A DNA stretch of 64,000 nt, taken from the NCBI RefSeq assembly GCF_013387465.1, contig NZ_VYGV01000016.1, positions 244,872 to 308,871 of the forward strand, given 5' to 3'. Position 1 is the first letter of the stretch; each line of letters starts with the position of its first letter. Shown here in pieces: positions 7,609 to 16,978 of the stretch. The notes under the pieces were generated by a model. The model saw nothing but the letters and a program-made list of their open reading frames with translations. It made no database searches and had not been told where the DNA came from. The position numbers were made by a program, and so were the translations under genes. The stretch comes from Hydrogenophaga aromaticivorans (GTDB taxonomy: Bacteria > Pseudomonadota > Gammaproteobacteria > Burkholderiales > Burkholderiaceae_C).

Positions 7609-8613
7609 ATGAAAAACTCATCACTCACCAGTTTGCTGAAGCCACTGACGCTGGCTACGCTCCTGCTTGTTTCTGCGCCATCCCAAGCGCAGCAAAAGCT
7701 CCAGATCGCGGGCAACTTCGCCACCGAACATCCGAGCAGCGTCGCCGTCGAAAAAGTGTTCAAAGCGGAGATTGCGAAGCGCACGAACAACGAATTGCAG
7801 GTTGACGTGTTCCCCGCCATGCAGCTCGGCGGCGCGAAGGAAAACGTCGATGCAGTGCGCTCCGGCACGTTGGCGTTGACCTGGGTTGGCGCAGCCTACA
7901 TGTCGCGCATCGTCCCTGAACTTGAAGCCGTGGCATTGCCCTTCGTGTTCCCGAATCGCGAAGTCGCGCTGCGCGTCATTGACGGCGTCGTTGGAGATGT
8001 AATCGAGAAAAAGCTGCAGGACAAGGGATTCACGTCGCTCGGCTGGATGGAACTTGGCATGCGCCATATCACCAACAGCCGTGGCCCGATCTCGAGCGTC
8101 GCTGATCTGAAGGGGCTCAAGCTGCGCCTGCAGCCGAGCGAGACGCACTTGTCGTCGTTCCGTGCGCTTGGCTCCAATCCTGTGTCGATGGACGTCAAGG
8201 AGCTGTACTCGGCACTCGAGCAACACGTCGTGGATGCGCAGGAAAATCCCTACACGGTGATCTCGGCGTCGCGTTACGGCGAGGTGCAGAAGCACCTATC
8301 CAATTCCGGCCATTTCTTCGACTTCATCGCTGTCATTGGCAGCAAGAAGGCTCTCGATCAGCTCAAGCCTGAACACCAGAAAGCGGTGCGCGAAGCGATG
8401 ACGGCGACGATCGCGTACCAACGCAAGCTGGCCATCGAAACAGAGAGCAAAGCTCTGGGCGAGCTGAAGAAGACGATGACCTACACCGAAATTTCGCCAG
8501 CCATGCGCGAGGAAATGCGCAAGCTGACGGCGCCCGTGATCGACGAGGTTGTCAAGAAGCGTGCTGGCGCAGCGCTGGTCGACCAGGTCCTGTCCGAAGT
8601 TGCCAAAAAGTAA
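7609..8613 (+). CDS. TRAP transporter solute-binding protein (DctP family), system 1
   Basis: This 334-residue periplasmic receptor has a Sec signal peptide (about residues 1-24, ending SQAQ) followed by the DctP fold. Family features include LQVDVFPAMQLGG near the N-terminus and the central segment LKGLKLRLQPSETHLSSFRALGSNPVSM, whose Arg in KLRLQ corresponds to the residue that usually binds a ligand carboxylate. Its own DctQ and DctM follow, forming a complete system. It presumably delivers the substrate of the hydantoinase pathway or a carboxylated product. SD GGAG lies before ATG 7609. Confidence 0.93.
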   Translation: MKNSSLTSLLKPLTLATLLLVSAPSQAQQKLQIAGNFATEHPSSVAVEKVFKAEIAKRTNNELQVDVFPAMQLGGAKENVDAVRSGTLALTWVGAAYMSRIVPELEAVALPFVFPNREVALRVIDGVVGDVIEKKLQDKGFTSLGWMELGMRHITNSRGPISSVADLKGLKLRLQPSETHLSSFRALGSNPVSMDVKELYSALEQHVVDAQENPYTVISASRYGEVQKHLSNSGHFFDFIAVIGSKKALDQLKPEHQKAVREAMTATIAYQRKLAIETESKALGELKKTMTYTEISPAMREEMRKLTAPVIDEVVKKRAGAALVDQVLSEVAKK

Positions 8614-8639
8614 CTGTCAGACACCACACGGAGGTCCAC

Positions 8640-9167
8640 GTGAGCCACCCTGTCCTTCCCGTCGTTTATGACACCCAATCGTGGCCGGGACGCACCCTGC
8701 ATGCGCTCGATAGATTCGTGCTGTTATTGCTCTTGCTGGCTGTCACAGTGATGGTTGGCGTGGTCTCGGCGCAGGTCGCCTTGCGCTACGGCTTCAACAG
8801 GTCCTTCGACTGGGCCGACGAGGTGTCGCGTCTGGCCTTCGTGTGGAGCATTTTCTTGGCCATACCGCTCGGTGTGCGCCAAGGCGCGCACATTGGTATC
8901 GATATCGTCGTCGCCAAGATGCCATCGCAGGTACAGATGGTCTTGAGGCGCGGCGGCGCTTGGCTCTGCGCCGTGATGATGCTGGTCATCGCTTGGGCTG
9001 CGCTGGGTGTGGCGACCGAGCAGTGGGACGAGTTCATGTCCGTGCTTGACTGGAGCGTTGGCTGGTTCATCGTGCCAGTTGGCGTCGGTGCAATGCTGTC
9101 AGCGTTGCATTTGATCCGCATCGCGATCCAGGGGCCGTCGACGTTTTTCGCCGGGGGTGCCAAATGA
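8640..9167 (+). CDS. TRAP transporter small membrane subunit (DctQ), system 1
   Basis: This 175-residue protein has four hydrophobic segments (about 22-46, 58-76, 103-125 and 143-165). It carries the DctQ motif RYGFNRSFDWADEVSRLAF after the first of them. The start is GTG 8640 with GGAGG close upstream. The stop overlaps the start of the following DctM gene by 4 bases (ATGA), so the two are translationally coupled. DctQ pairs with DctM in the inner membrane to make the sodium-driven permease. Confidence 0.92.
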   Translation: MSHPVLPVVYDTQSWPGRTLHALDRFVLLLLLLAVTVMVGVVSAQVALRYGFNRSFDWADEVSRLAFVWSIFLAIPLGVRQGAHIGIDIVVAKMPSQVQMVLRRGGAWLCAVMMLVIAWAALGVATEQWDEFMSVLDWSVGWFIVPVGVGAMLSALHLIRIAIQGPSTFFAGGAK

Positions 9168-10444
9168 GCGCCGCCATCGTCCTCGGCTTCATGCTGCTGG
9201 CCTGCCTGGGCCTGCCGATTGCGTTTGCGATGGGTGTCGCCGCGATGGTCGCACTGTGGGTCACCGGTGTTGACTTCTCGATGGTGCCGCAGCGAATGAT
9301 GCATGCGGTGAATTCCTTTCCCCTGATGTCAATTCCGTTCTTCATGCTCGCCGGTGAGTTGATGATCAAGGCCGGCATCGTCGAGCGACTGATCTCTCTG
9401 GCCAATTCGGTGGTCGGCCGGGTACGAGGCGGCATGGCGCATGTAACGATGCTGTCCGGTGCCGGGTTGGCCACCGTGTCGGGTGCGGCGGTTTCCGACG
9501 CCAGCGCCTTGTCAGCCATCCTCGTTCCTTCGTTGTCAAAGATCTATGACCGGCCGTTCGCAGCCGCAATTGTGGCCGCAGCCGCCAACCTTGGGCCGAT
9601 CCTGCCGCCGTCGGGTGCGATGATCGTCTACGCCTTCATGGCCGGCTCGTCGGTCTCTGTTGGCGGCTTGTTCATGGCCGGCGTCGTGCCCGGCATCATC
9701 ATCTGCGGCGGCTTCATGCTGTTGTGCTCGTGGATTGCTGGTCGACGTGGGTGGGCTGTCACAGGAGACCCCTTCAGCGTCAAGAACGTGCTGGTCGAAC
9801 TGCGCCGGTCATTGGTCGTGCTGCTGATGCCGGTGATCGTGATCGGCGGCATCGTTGGCGGCGCCTTCACGGCCACCGAAGGTGCAGCGATCGCTGTCGT
9901 CTATTCGTTGGCGATCGGCTTCCTGATCACGCGCAAGCTTTCTCTGAGTGACTTGCCTGGCATCGTCGTCCGCGCCGGAATCACATCCGCCGTGGTCGGT
10001 GCGCTGATCGCTTTCGCGTCGATCATCACGTACCTGATGACTGTCGACCTGTTACCACAGCAGTTGTCGGTTTTCCTGCGGGCGATGACCACCGACCCAC
10101 TTGTCTTCATGGGATTGGTGGCGGTGATCCTGTTCATCGTTGGCATGTTCCTGGAGTCGAACGCGGCTTACATCATGCTCGTGCCGCTCCTGCACCCGAT
10201 CGCGCTTCAATACGGTATTGACCCGCTGCACTTCGGCTTTGTCTTCGTGCTCAACCTCGTCATCGGCATGCTCACGCCCCCGGTCGGCGTCGTGCTCTTC
10301 GTCGTCAGTGGCGTCACCCAAGTGCCCATGCGAGAGCTCGTCAAAAGCGCATGGCCCTTCATCACGCTGATGTATGCCGTTCTGGCCCTGTGTATCTTTT
10401 TCCCCGCCATCGTCACGACCCTGCCGCGAGCGTTGGGTTACTGA
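9164..10444 (+). CDS. TRAP transporter large permease subunit (DctM), system 1
   Basis: This 426-residue, very hydrophobic protein has about 12 membrane segments, the usual length for DctM. Conserved parts include FPLMSIPFFMLAGELM, the SGAGLATVSGAAVSDASAL re-entrant region, ANLGPILPPSG, and NLVIGMLTPPVGVVLF near the C-terminus. It forms the ion-coupled transport path with the preceding DctQ. Forty-seven bases separate it from a second, different solute-binding protein. Confidence 0.94.
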   Translation: MSAAIVLGFMLLACLGLPIAFAMGVAAMVALWVTGVDFSMVPQRMMHAVNSFPLMSIPFFMLAGELMIKAGIVERLISLANSVVGRVRGGMAHVTMLSGAGLATVSGAAVSDASALSAILVPSLSKIYDRPFAAAIVAAAANLGPILPPSGAMIVYAFMAGSSVSVGGLFMAGVVPGIIICGGFMLLCSWIAGRRGWAVTGDPFSVKNVLVELRRSLVVLLMPVIVIGGIVGGAFTATEGAAIAVVYSLAIGFLITRKLSLSDLPGIVVRAGITSAVVGALIAFASIITYLMTVDLLPQQLSVFLRAMTTDPLVFMGLVAVILFIVGMFLESNAAYIMLVPLLHPIALQYGIDPLHFGFVFVLNLVIGMLTPPVGVVLFVVSGVTQVPMRELVKSAWPFITLMYAVLALCIFFPAIVTTLPRALGY

Positions 10445-10491
10445 TCTGTCCTGGTTTCCGTTCGCCTCATCATCCACCTCAGGAGACTTTC

Positions 10492-11547
10492 ATGTCGCTC
10501 AAGCACCATCTGACAACCATCGCTGCGGCGCTCGCGCTGTCCCTCGGCCTTTCCTCCGGCGCACAAGCCCAGGACCGCGTCGCCCTCAAGGTTGTCGGCC
10601 AGCCCGCGGCCACCGGTTTGATCCAGAAGAACAAAGAAAAGCCCTTCTTCGACGACTTTGCCAAGCGCACTGGCCTGCCGTTCGACGCCGACTACAAGTC
10701 GATCGACTCGCTCGGCATCAAGGACACTGAACAGTTGCGTGTGATGAAGGCCGGCCTGTTCGACATCGTGTCGCTGCGCGTGTCGCAGAACTCCCGCGAC
10801 GAGCCAACGCTGCTCGGCATGGACCTGGTTGGCGCCGCGCCTGACTATGCGACCGCTCGCAAGGTGTACGAGTCCTACAGCGATGCGCTCGACCAGCGAC
10901 TGCAGAAGCAGTTTCAGGTCAAGCTACTCGGAATCTGGCCCTTTGGCCCGCAGATCCTGTTCTGCAAGAAACCGATTGCCAAGCTCGCCGATATGGCCGG
11001 CATGAAGGTACGCGTCTACGATCAAAACCTGGCCAAATTCATTGAATCGGTTGGTGGTACGCCGGTGCCGCTGTCTTTCACCGAAGTGCACCAATCGTTG
11101 TCGCTGGGTGTGGTCGATTGCGCAATCACCGGCCCCAGTTCGGCCAACTCATCGAACTGGCCCGAAGTGACAACGCACCAGTACGCGCTTGGCTTCCAGA
11201 TGGCCATGAACGGCTATGCAATGTCGATGAAGTCGTGGAATCGCTTGAGCCCTGATCAGAAATCGAAGATGCAAGCGGCGTTCAATACGCTGGTTGACGA
11301 CATCTGGGCCTATTCGCAGGAGCTGACGCAGGACGCCATCAACTGCAACGCCGGAAAAGATCCCTGCACCACGGGCAAGAAGTTCAAACTGGTCAACGTA
11401 CCTGTCACCGACGCCGACAAGGAAACGGTGCGCAAGGCGGTGGCCTCGATCTCGCTTCCTACCTGGGCTGAAATCTGCGACAAGTCCAATCCTGGCTGCT
11501 CCGCCGCCTGGAAGAAGACCGTCGGTAAAGCCATCGGCGTTCAGTGA
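10492..11547 (+). CDS. TRAP transporter solute-binding protein (DctP family), system 2
   Basis: This 351-residue protein has a clear signal peptide (residues 1-25, cut after GAQAQ) and the DctP fold (MKAGLFDIVSLRVS; LADMAGMKVRVYDQNLAKF; SLSLGVVDCAITGPSS). It is only distantly similar to the first receptor at 7609. The C-terminal part carries four cysteines in two short segments (CNAGKDPC and CDKSNPGC), which may form periplasmic disulfides and are not typical of the family. SD AGGAG precedes ATG 10492. Together with the next two genes it makes a second complete TRAP system in the same operon. Confidence 0.92.
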   Translation: MSLKHHLTTIAAALALSLGLSSGAQAQDRVALKVVGQPAATGLIQKNKEKPFFDDFAKRTGLPFDADYKSIDSLGIKDTEQLRVMKAGLFDIVSLRVSQNSRDEPTLLGMDLVGAAPDYATARKVYESYSDALDQRLQKQFQVKLLGIWPFGPQILFCKKPIAKLADMAGMKVRVYDQNLAKFIESVGGTPVPLSFTEVHQSLSLGVVDCAITGPSSANSSNWPEVTTHQYALGFQMAMNGYAMSMKSWNRLSPDQKSKMQAAFNTLVDDIWAYSQELTQDAINCNAGKDPCTTGKKFKLVNVPVTDADKETVRKAVASISLPTWAEICDKSNPGCSAAWKKTVGKAIGVQ

Positions 11548-11617
11548 CCTGATCCACCCCGCTCGTGCGGCGCGCACCTCGCGTCGCCCGCCCTGTACTT
11601 CGAACCAGGATCCCATC

Positions 11618-12229
11618 ATGAAAGACGCCATCGAACGCTGGCTGGGCACACTATTCGGTTTCATCTTCGTCGCCTTGTCATGCATGGTGGCGGTCGAGAC
11701 GCTGGCCCGAAAGATCTTCAACTTTTCGTTGCAAGGTGCCGATGAACTCGGCGGATACACCTTGGCGCTAGGGGCAACAATTGCCTTCAGCCTGGCTCTG
11801 ATGGGACGCACGCACATCCGCGTCGATGTGTTCCACGACCGCCTGCCGTCATGGCTGCAAACTGGGCTCAACTGGTTGTCTGTGGTCTGTCTGGCCGCCT
11901 TCGCAGGGCTATTGGCCTATCTCGCATGGTTCGTCGTCCAGGACACGCAGGCATACCAGAGCGTGTCGCAGACGCCTTGGGCCACACCGCTTCAGTATCC
12001 GCAATCGGCCTGGCTCGTCGGGCTGATCATGTTCGCCTTGGTGTCGGTCGGCTTCGCCCTGCGTGCCACCTGGCTGCTGGTGCGCGGTGACTTCAGGGTC
12101 CTGAATCTCGAGTTCGGTCCACGCACCACCAAGGACGAGGTCGACGAAGAATTGCATGACCTCAAGGCACGTTCAAGCAGCGAGACCATGTCACCAAGCG
12201 CTCTTGTCTCTACCGGAGCGCAAAAATGA
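11618..12229 (+). CDS. TRAP transporter small membrane subunit (DctQ), system 2
   Basis: This 203-residue protein has four membrane segments and the DctQ motif FNFSLQGADELGGYTLALG. It is longer than the first DctQ because of a charged cytoplasmic tail of about 40 residues rich in Glu/Asp/Ser (TKDEVDEELHDLKARSSSE). Its stop overlaps the DctM start by 4 bases. Start ATG 11618 is preceded by an AGGA site. Confidence 0.9.
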   Translation: MKDAIERWLGTLFGFIFVALSCMVAVETLARKIFNFSLQGADELGGYTLALGATIAFSLALMGRTHIRVDVFHDRLPSWLQTGLNWLSVVCLAAFAGLLAYLAWFVVQDTQAYQSVSQTPWATPLQYPQSAWLVGLIMFALVSVGFALRATWLLVRGDFRVLNLEFGPRTTKDEVDEELHDLKARSSSETMSPSALVSTGAQK

Positions 12230-13518
12230 ATGTTTCCTACATCCTGATTGCATTCGCAGCCATGCTGGGCATGATGCTGCTCGGCTTGCCGATCGCCGTG
12301 GCCATGGCCGCGATCGGCATCGTCGGGGGTCTGTTCGCCTATGGCGTGCCGTTCATCGATTCGATCGCGCCAGTCGTCTGGGGTGTCCATAACGACAACC
12401 TTTTGACAGCGATTCCGCTGTTCGTGCTGATGGGCGAGTTGCTGCTTCGTTCGGGCATCGCCGACAGAATGTTCGGCGCGCTTGCTGCCTGGCTCGGACG
12501 ACTGCCTGGCGGCTTGCTGCACACCAACGTCGGTTGCAGCGCGCTGTTTGCTGCGACGTCAGGCTCTTCGGTAGCCACGGCCGCCACGATCGGCACAGTG
12601 GCGCTGCCGTCGCTGTACAAGCGCGGCTACCGCATGGACATGTCGCTCGGGTCCATCGCCGCCGGCGGCACGCTCGGCATCCTGATACCCCCCTCTGTCA
12701 ACATGATCATCTATGGCTCGTTGACCGATACCTCGATCAGCAAGCTGTTTGTCGCCGGCATCATTCCTGGCCTGCTGCTGGCAGGGGCGTTCATGGGCTT
12801 CATCCTGTTGCATGCTTTGTACACCGGCAAGGCAGTGCGCGAGGAAAAGGTTCCCCTGGCGACGCGAATGCACCTGTTGAAGGACCTTGTGCCGCCCGGA
12901 GTGGTGTTCTTCATTGTGATGGGCAGCCTGTACAGCGGCTTGGCAACCACCACCGAATCGGCAGCGCTGGGAGTGATCGCGTCACTGCTGTTTGCCTGGA
13001 AGAGCCGAAAACTGACATGGCCGCTGCTGCAGCATTGCTTCGTGCAAACCGCCAAGACCACCGGCATGATCCTGCTGATCATCACCGCCGCGTTCATTCT
13101 CAACTTGGCGATCAGCCTGACCGGTGTGGCAGAAGCGATGACCGCCTGGGTCACCTCCTTCGGGCTCACTGCGACACAGTTGTTGCTGGTGCTGATTACT
13201 TTCTACCTGTTGCTCGGCATGTTCATGGACGTGCTGTCAATGATGGTGGCAACGATACCCATCACTTTCCCCATCGTCACCGCGATGGGTATCGATCCGG
13301 TTTGGTACGGCATCTTCATCGTGCTGATGTGCGAACTCGGCATGATCACGCCGCCCGTTGGAATGAACCTGTTTGTCGTGCATGGCATCCGGCCCGACAA
13401 GGGCGGTATCCATGACGCCATCGTCGGCGCGCTGCCATATGCCTTGATCATGATCGCCTTCACGATCTTGCTGATGCTCGTGCCAGGCATTGCGACCTGG
13501 TTGCCGGGAAAGATGTGA
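12226..13518 (+). CDS. TRAP transporter large permease subunit (DctM), system 2
   Basis: This 430-residue polytopic permease has the DctM signatures LLTAIPLFVLMGELLLRSG, GSSVATAATIGTVALPSL, GTLGILIPPSVNMIIYG and MCELGMITPPVGMNLFV. The amidase gene begins inside its stop codon (TGATG), which implies coupled translation with the enzymes that follow. Confidence 0.94.
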   Translation: MNVSYILIAFAAMLGMMLLGLPIAVAMAAIGIVGGLFAYGVPFIDSIAPVVWGVHNDNLLTAIPLFVLMGELLLRSGIADRMFGALAAWLGRLPGGLLHTNVGCSALFAATSGSSVATAATIGTVALPSLYKRGYRMDMSLGSIAAGGTLGILIPPSVNMIIYGSLTDTSISKLFVAGIIPGLLLAGAFMGFILLHALYTGKAVREEKVPLATRMHLLKDLVPPGVVFFIVMGSLYSGLATTTESAALGVIASLLFAWKSRKLTWPLLQHCFVQTAKTTGMILLIITAAFILNLAISLTGVAEAMTAWVTSFGLTATQLLLVLITFYLLLGMFMDVLSMMVATIPITFPIVTAMGIDPVWYGIFIVLMCELGMITPPVGMNLFVVHGIRPDKGGIHDAIVGALPYALIMIAFTILLMLVPGIATWLPGKM

Positions 13519-14936
13519 TGAACGCTAAAGATGAAAGCGCGCTGTGGCGTCTGTCGGCCAGCGATTTGCAGCATTGCTATCGCGCTGGCACTCTGGACCC
13601 AGTCACCGTTACGCAGGCGGTCCTGGATCGCATGGACGCGGTGAACAGTCGCCTGAATGCCGTCATCGCGCGGCGCGACTCGCGTGTGCTGGATGAGGCG
13701 AGGGCCTCCGCGAAGCGGTTTGCCAACGGGCAGGCGCTGTCTGCACTCGACGGCATCCCGGTAACAGTGAAAGACAGCCTACTGACGGTCGATCAGCCGA
13801 CGAGCTGGGGAACGAAGGCACTGCGTGAGCATCAGCCCGGACACGACGAGTTCTCCGTTGGCCGCGCACGCTCGGGCGGCGCTTTGATTGTTGGCAAAAC
13901 CAATGTGCCGGAGTTCGCACTCGAAGGCTACACCGACAACCCGTTGTTCGGCACCACTGGTAATCCCTGGTCACTGTCATTGACTCCAGGCGGTTCGAGC
14001 GGTGGTGCAGTTGCTGCCCTGGCCGCTGGCATCGCTCCACTGGCCATCGGACAAGACGGCGGTGGGTCGATCCGCCGACCGGCGTCACATGCCGGTGTGG
14101 TCGGTCTGAAGCCGTCGTTGAGTGCATGGCCTCGTCAGCATGTGCTACCCAGTCTGCTGCTTGACTTCGAAGTCATCGGACCCTTGGCCCGTACTGTGGC
14201 CGACGCGCGGCTGCTGTTTGATGCCTTGCGCGGGCCGGACCCGGTCGATCGATCATCGTTGACGGCCGCGCAGGCTGCGCAGGCATATCCGCGTTCGAAG
14301 GCGCCGAAGCGCCTCATCTACGTCGAGCGTTTCGGCAGCGCGCCGCTGGACCCACAGATTGCGCGCAGTGCACAGCAAGCCGCCCACGTTTTCGCCGATC
14401 TGGGTCACCATGTTGAAGCCCGTGCGTTGCCACTGGACCTGGACTTTTTCGTTGAGGCATGGCCCCAGATCGGACAGATCGGACTGGCGCGCATGTTCGA
14501 GGCGCACCCCGACTGGGCCGAACAGGCCTCGGTCAAATATCGCGACATGGCAGACGCGGGCCGGCGCCTGCCAGCGTCGCGCCTGTGGCAGATCATCGAC
14601 CACGTGACACAGCTGAGGCGCTCCTGTGCCGCTCTTTTTGAAGGCGTTGATGGCATCTTGATGCCGTCCGCAGCAGCCTTGCCCTGGCCCGCAAAGGAGG
14701 CCTTTCCGCCTCGCATCGACGGACAGGATGTCGGCCCGCGGGGTCACGCGATCTATACCGGCTGGGTCAATGCGGCCGGCCTGCCCGGACTGGCGATGCC
14801 TGCTGAGCCGTCGTCCGAAGGACTGCCGATCGGCGTCCAGTTGATTGGCGCTTACGGCAGTGACGACACCCTGCTCGATCTGGGTGAAACCTATGAAGCC
14901 GCAGCTCCCTGGGCCCACCGCTGGCCCGACCTGTGA
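13518..14936 (+). CDS. Amidase (amidase signature family)
   Basis: This 472-residue hydrolase has the Ser-cisSer-Lys catalytic set: Lys in IPVTVKDSLL, and the two serines in TPGGSSGGAVAALAAG and QDGGGSIRRPAS. Family members cleave linear amides, carbamoyl compounds or ureides. In this operon it could remove the carbamoyl group or hydrolyse the open-chain amide produced by the hydantoinase, since no N-carbamoyl amidohydrolase of the usual metal or nitrilase type is present. I prefer ATG 13518 over the in-frame GTG 13515. The C-terminal part (ASVKYRDMADAGRRLPA) matches amidases of the AtzF/6-aminohexanoate-like group only loosely. Confidence 0.88.
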   Translation: MNAKDESALWRLSASDLQHCYRAGTLDPVTVTQAVLDRMDAVNSRLNAVIARRDSRVLDEARASAKRFANGQALSALDGIPVTVKDSLLTVDQPTSWGTKALREHQPGHDEFSVGRARSGGALIVGKTNVPEFALEGYTDNPLFGTTGNPWSLSLTPGGSSGGAVAALAAGIAPLAIGQDGGGSIRRPASHAGVVGLKPSLSAWPRQHVLPSLLLDFEVIGPLARTVADARLLFDALRGPDPVDRSSLTAAQAAQAYPRSKAPKRLIYVERFGSAPLDPQIARSAQQAAHVFADLGHHVEARALPLDLDFFVEAWPQIGQIGLARMFEAHPDWAEQASVKYRDMADAGRRLPASRLWQIIDHVTQLRRSCAALFEGVDGILMPSAAALPWPAKEAFPPRIDGQDVGPRGHAIYTGWVNAAGLPGLAMPAEPSSEGLPIGVQLIGAYGSDDTLLDLGETYEAAAPWAHRWPDL

Positions 14937-15706
14937 TGAAAGACCATATGAACATCATAGAAACGACAACAGGTCTGCTGGAGCGCGCGCGGCACAACCA
15001 CGAACCAGTGGCGGCAGGCACGTCGTTCGTGCCGGACGCATTGTCTGCGTACGCCGTCCAGGAGGCTGTTGCCGCCCGTTTCGGCTGGTACGGTGATGCG
15101 CCTGCGTGCTACTGGAAATCGGGCGGACCTTCGCGTGAGGCCGTGCTCACCCATGCGCCACTACCGCCCGATGGGGTCTGGTCGAGCCCAGCCGAAGCAG
15201 GAAAATGGCCGTTCCAGATGCGTGGCATCGAAGCCGAGATCGCCTTGAGACTGGCCTGTGATGTGACACCACTCATGGCCAGAGAACTCGACCTCAACCA
15301 GGCAGAAAAGCTCGTCGACGCGATGTGTGTATCGATCGAGATCGTCGACTCGCGGTGGATCGAAGGCTTGAACGCACCTGCGCTGGCAAAGCTCGCGGAT
15401 CTGCAGTCGCATGGAGCGTTGGTGCTCGGTGAATGGACTCCGTTCCAGCCCCAAGACTGGGGGCAACAGTCCTGCCTGGTGCAGATTGGCGGCCAGCCCC
15501 TCGTTGAGCGGCGCGGCACCCATCCGATGAACGATCCCCTGTTCGTGCTGCCAGCCTGGCTGCGCCATGCGACACGGCAAGGTCGGCTTACTCCAGCGGG
15601 GACCGTCGTCACGACCGGTACCTGGGTCGGCATCCTGAGTGCGGCCGCGGGCGACCACGTCCACGTCTCATTCGAAGGCATTGGCCAAGCGTCGGTGCAA
15701 TTCTAA
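14936..15706 (+). CDS. 2-keto-4-pentenoate hydratase-type protein (FAH-like fold)
   Basis: This 256-residue protein resembles MhpD-type hydratases and fumarylpyruvate hydrolases. Acidic residues typical of the metal site occur in MRGIEAEIALRL (Glu-x-Glu) and SIEIVDSRW. The family hydrates or decarboxylates short 2-keto acids with a divalent metal. In this operon it may process the carbon skeleton left after nitrogen removal. The start ATG 14936 overlaps the amidase stop (GTGATG); ATG 14948 is an alternative. Substrate unknown. Confidence 0.78.
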   Translation: MKDHMNIIETTTGLLERARHNHEPVAAGTSFVPDALSAYAVQEAVAARFGWYGDAPACYWKSGGPSREAVLTHAPLPPDGVWSSPAEAGKWPFQMRGIEAEIALRLACDVTPLMARELDLNQAEKLVDAMCVSIEIVDSRWIEGLNAPALAKLADLQSHGALVLGEWTPFQPQDWGQQSCLVQIGGQPLVERRGTHPMNDPLFVLPAWLRHATRQGRLTPAGTVVTTGTWVGILSAAAGDHVHVSFEGIGQASVQF

Positions 15707-15727
15707 TTTTCATTGCCTCCATACATC

Positions 15728-16978
15728 ATGATCCTCCTCGACAAACACCCTTCTGGTCGTCACTTCCTGCAAATCCCTGGTCCCAGCCCAGTGCCAGACC
15801 GCATCCTGCGTGCAATCAGTCTGCCAACCATCGACCACCGCGGCCCCGAGTTCGGGGCCCTTGGCTTGAAAGTGATTGCCGGCCTTCAACAAGTATTTCG
15901 AACTCGGCACCCGGTGTGCATTTACCCGGCGTCGGGCACCGGTGCCTGGGAAGCCGCTCTCGTCAACGTCATGAGCCCTGGAGACAAGGTGCTGATGTTC
16001 GAGACCGGACATTTCGCAACGCTTTGGAACAAGATGGCGCTGCGCCTTGGCCTCGATCCGGAATTCTTGGCCCTGCCCGGTTACGACGAGGCCACCGGCC
16101 TGCCCAACAGTTGGCGCCATGGCGTGCAGGCCGACCAGATCGAACAGCGCCTGCGCGAGGACAGCGATCACCGGATCAAGGCCGTGTGCGTGGTGCACAA
16201 CGAGACCTCTACCGGAGTGACCTCCGACATCGCTGCGGTACGCCGCGCAATCGACGCCGCAGGGCATCCGGCGCTGCTGATGGTCGACACCATCTCGGGC
16301 CTGGCCAGCGCCGATTACCGCCACGATGAATGGGGCGTCGATGTCACGATCAGCGGTTCGCAAAAGGGCTTGATGATGCCTCCGGGCATCAGCTTCAACG
16401 CCTTGTCGCCAAAGGCGATCGAGGCCAGCAAGTCTGCACGTCTTCCGAAGGCCTTCTGGGCCTGGGATGAGATCATTGAGATGAACCGGACCGGTTACTG
16501 GCCCTACACGCCAAACACCAACCTGCTCTATGGACTCAGCGAGGCGCTGGACATGCTGCTTGGGCAGGGACTACCGGCAGTCTTCGCGCGCCATCAGCGT
16601 TGGGCGACTGGCGTGCGAGCTGCGGTGAATGCCTGGGGTTTGCCGATCCAATGTGCCGACCCAAACGTCTATTCACCGGTACTGACCGGGGTGATCACAC
16701 CACCGGGCGTTGACGCCGATGCGTTGCGCCGCTTGATTCATGATCGATTCGACCTCTCGCTCGGTGCCGGTCTGGGCAAACTGAAGGGACGCATGTTCCG
16801 AATTGGGCACCTCGGGGATTGCAACGACCTGACCTTGATGGGTGCCCTGTCCGGTGTCGAGATGGGTTTGAAGCTGGCAGGCGTACCGCTGGCTGGCAGC
16901 GGTGTGGCGGCTGCCATGGCGCAGTTCGCAGGGGAGCCATCGGTGCCGGATGTGCTGAAAAGCCACAACAATCGATGA
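15728..16978 (+). CDS. Class V aminotransferase, serine/alanine/ureidoglycine-glyoxylate type
   Basis: This 416-residue PLP enzyme has the Schiff-base lysine at Lys213 (SGSQKGLMMPPG) and the PLP-binding Asp187 (LLMVDTISG). It has the family hallmarks FLQIPGPSPVP at the N-terminus, VVHNETSTG, and YWPYTPNTNLLYGL, close to plant and methylotroph serine-glyoxylate aminotransferases. A ureidoglycine-glyoxylate aminotransferase (PucG-like) role is possible because an OHCU decarboxylase follows. ATG 15728 lacks a strong ribosome-binding site, and a TTG at 15713 is in frame. Its stop overlaps the next start (ATGA). Confidence 0.87.
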   Translation: MILLDKHPSGRHFLQIPGPSPVPDRILRAISLPTIDHRGPEFGALGLKVIAGLQQVFRTRHPVCIYPASGTGAWEAALVNVMSPGDKVLMFETGHFATLWNKMALRLGLDPEFLALPGYDEATGLPNSWRHGVQADQIEQRLREDSDHRIKAVCVVHNETSTGVTSDIAAVRRAIDAAGHPALLMVDTISGLASADYRHDEWGVDVTISGSQKGLMMPPGISFNALSPKAIEASKSARLPKAFWAWDEIIEMNRTGYWPYTPNTNLLYGLSEALDMLLGQGLPAVFARHQRWATGVRAAVNAWGLPIQCADPNVYSPVLTGVITPPGVDADALRRLIHDRFDLSLGAGLGKLKGRMFRIGHLGDCNDLTLMGALSGVEMGLKLAGVPLAGSGVAAAMAQFAGEPSVPDVLKSHNNR

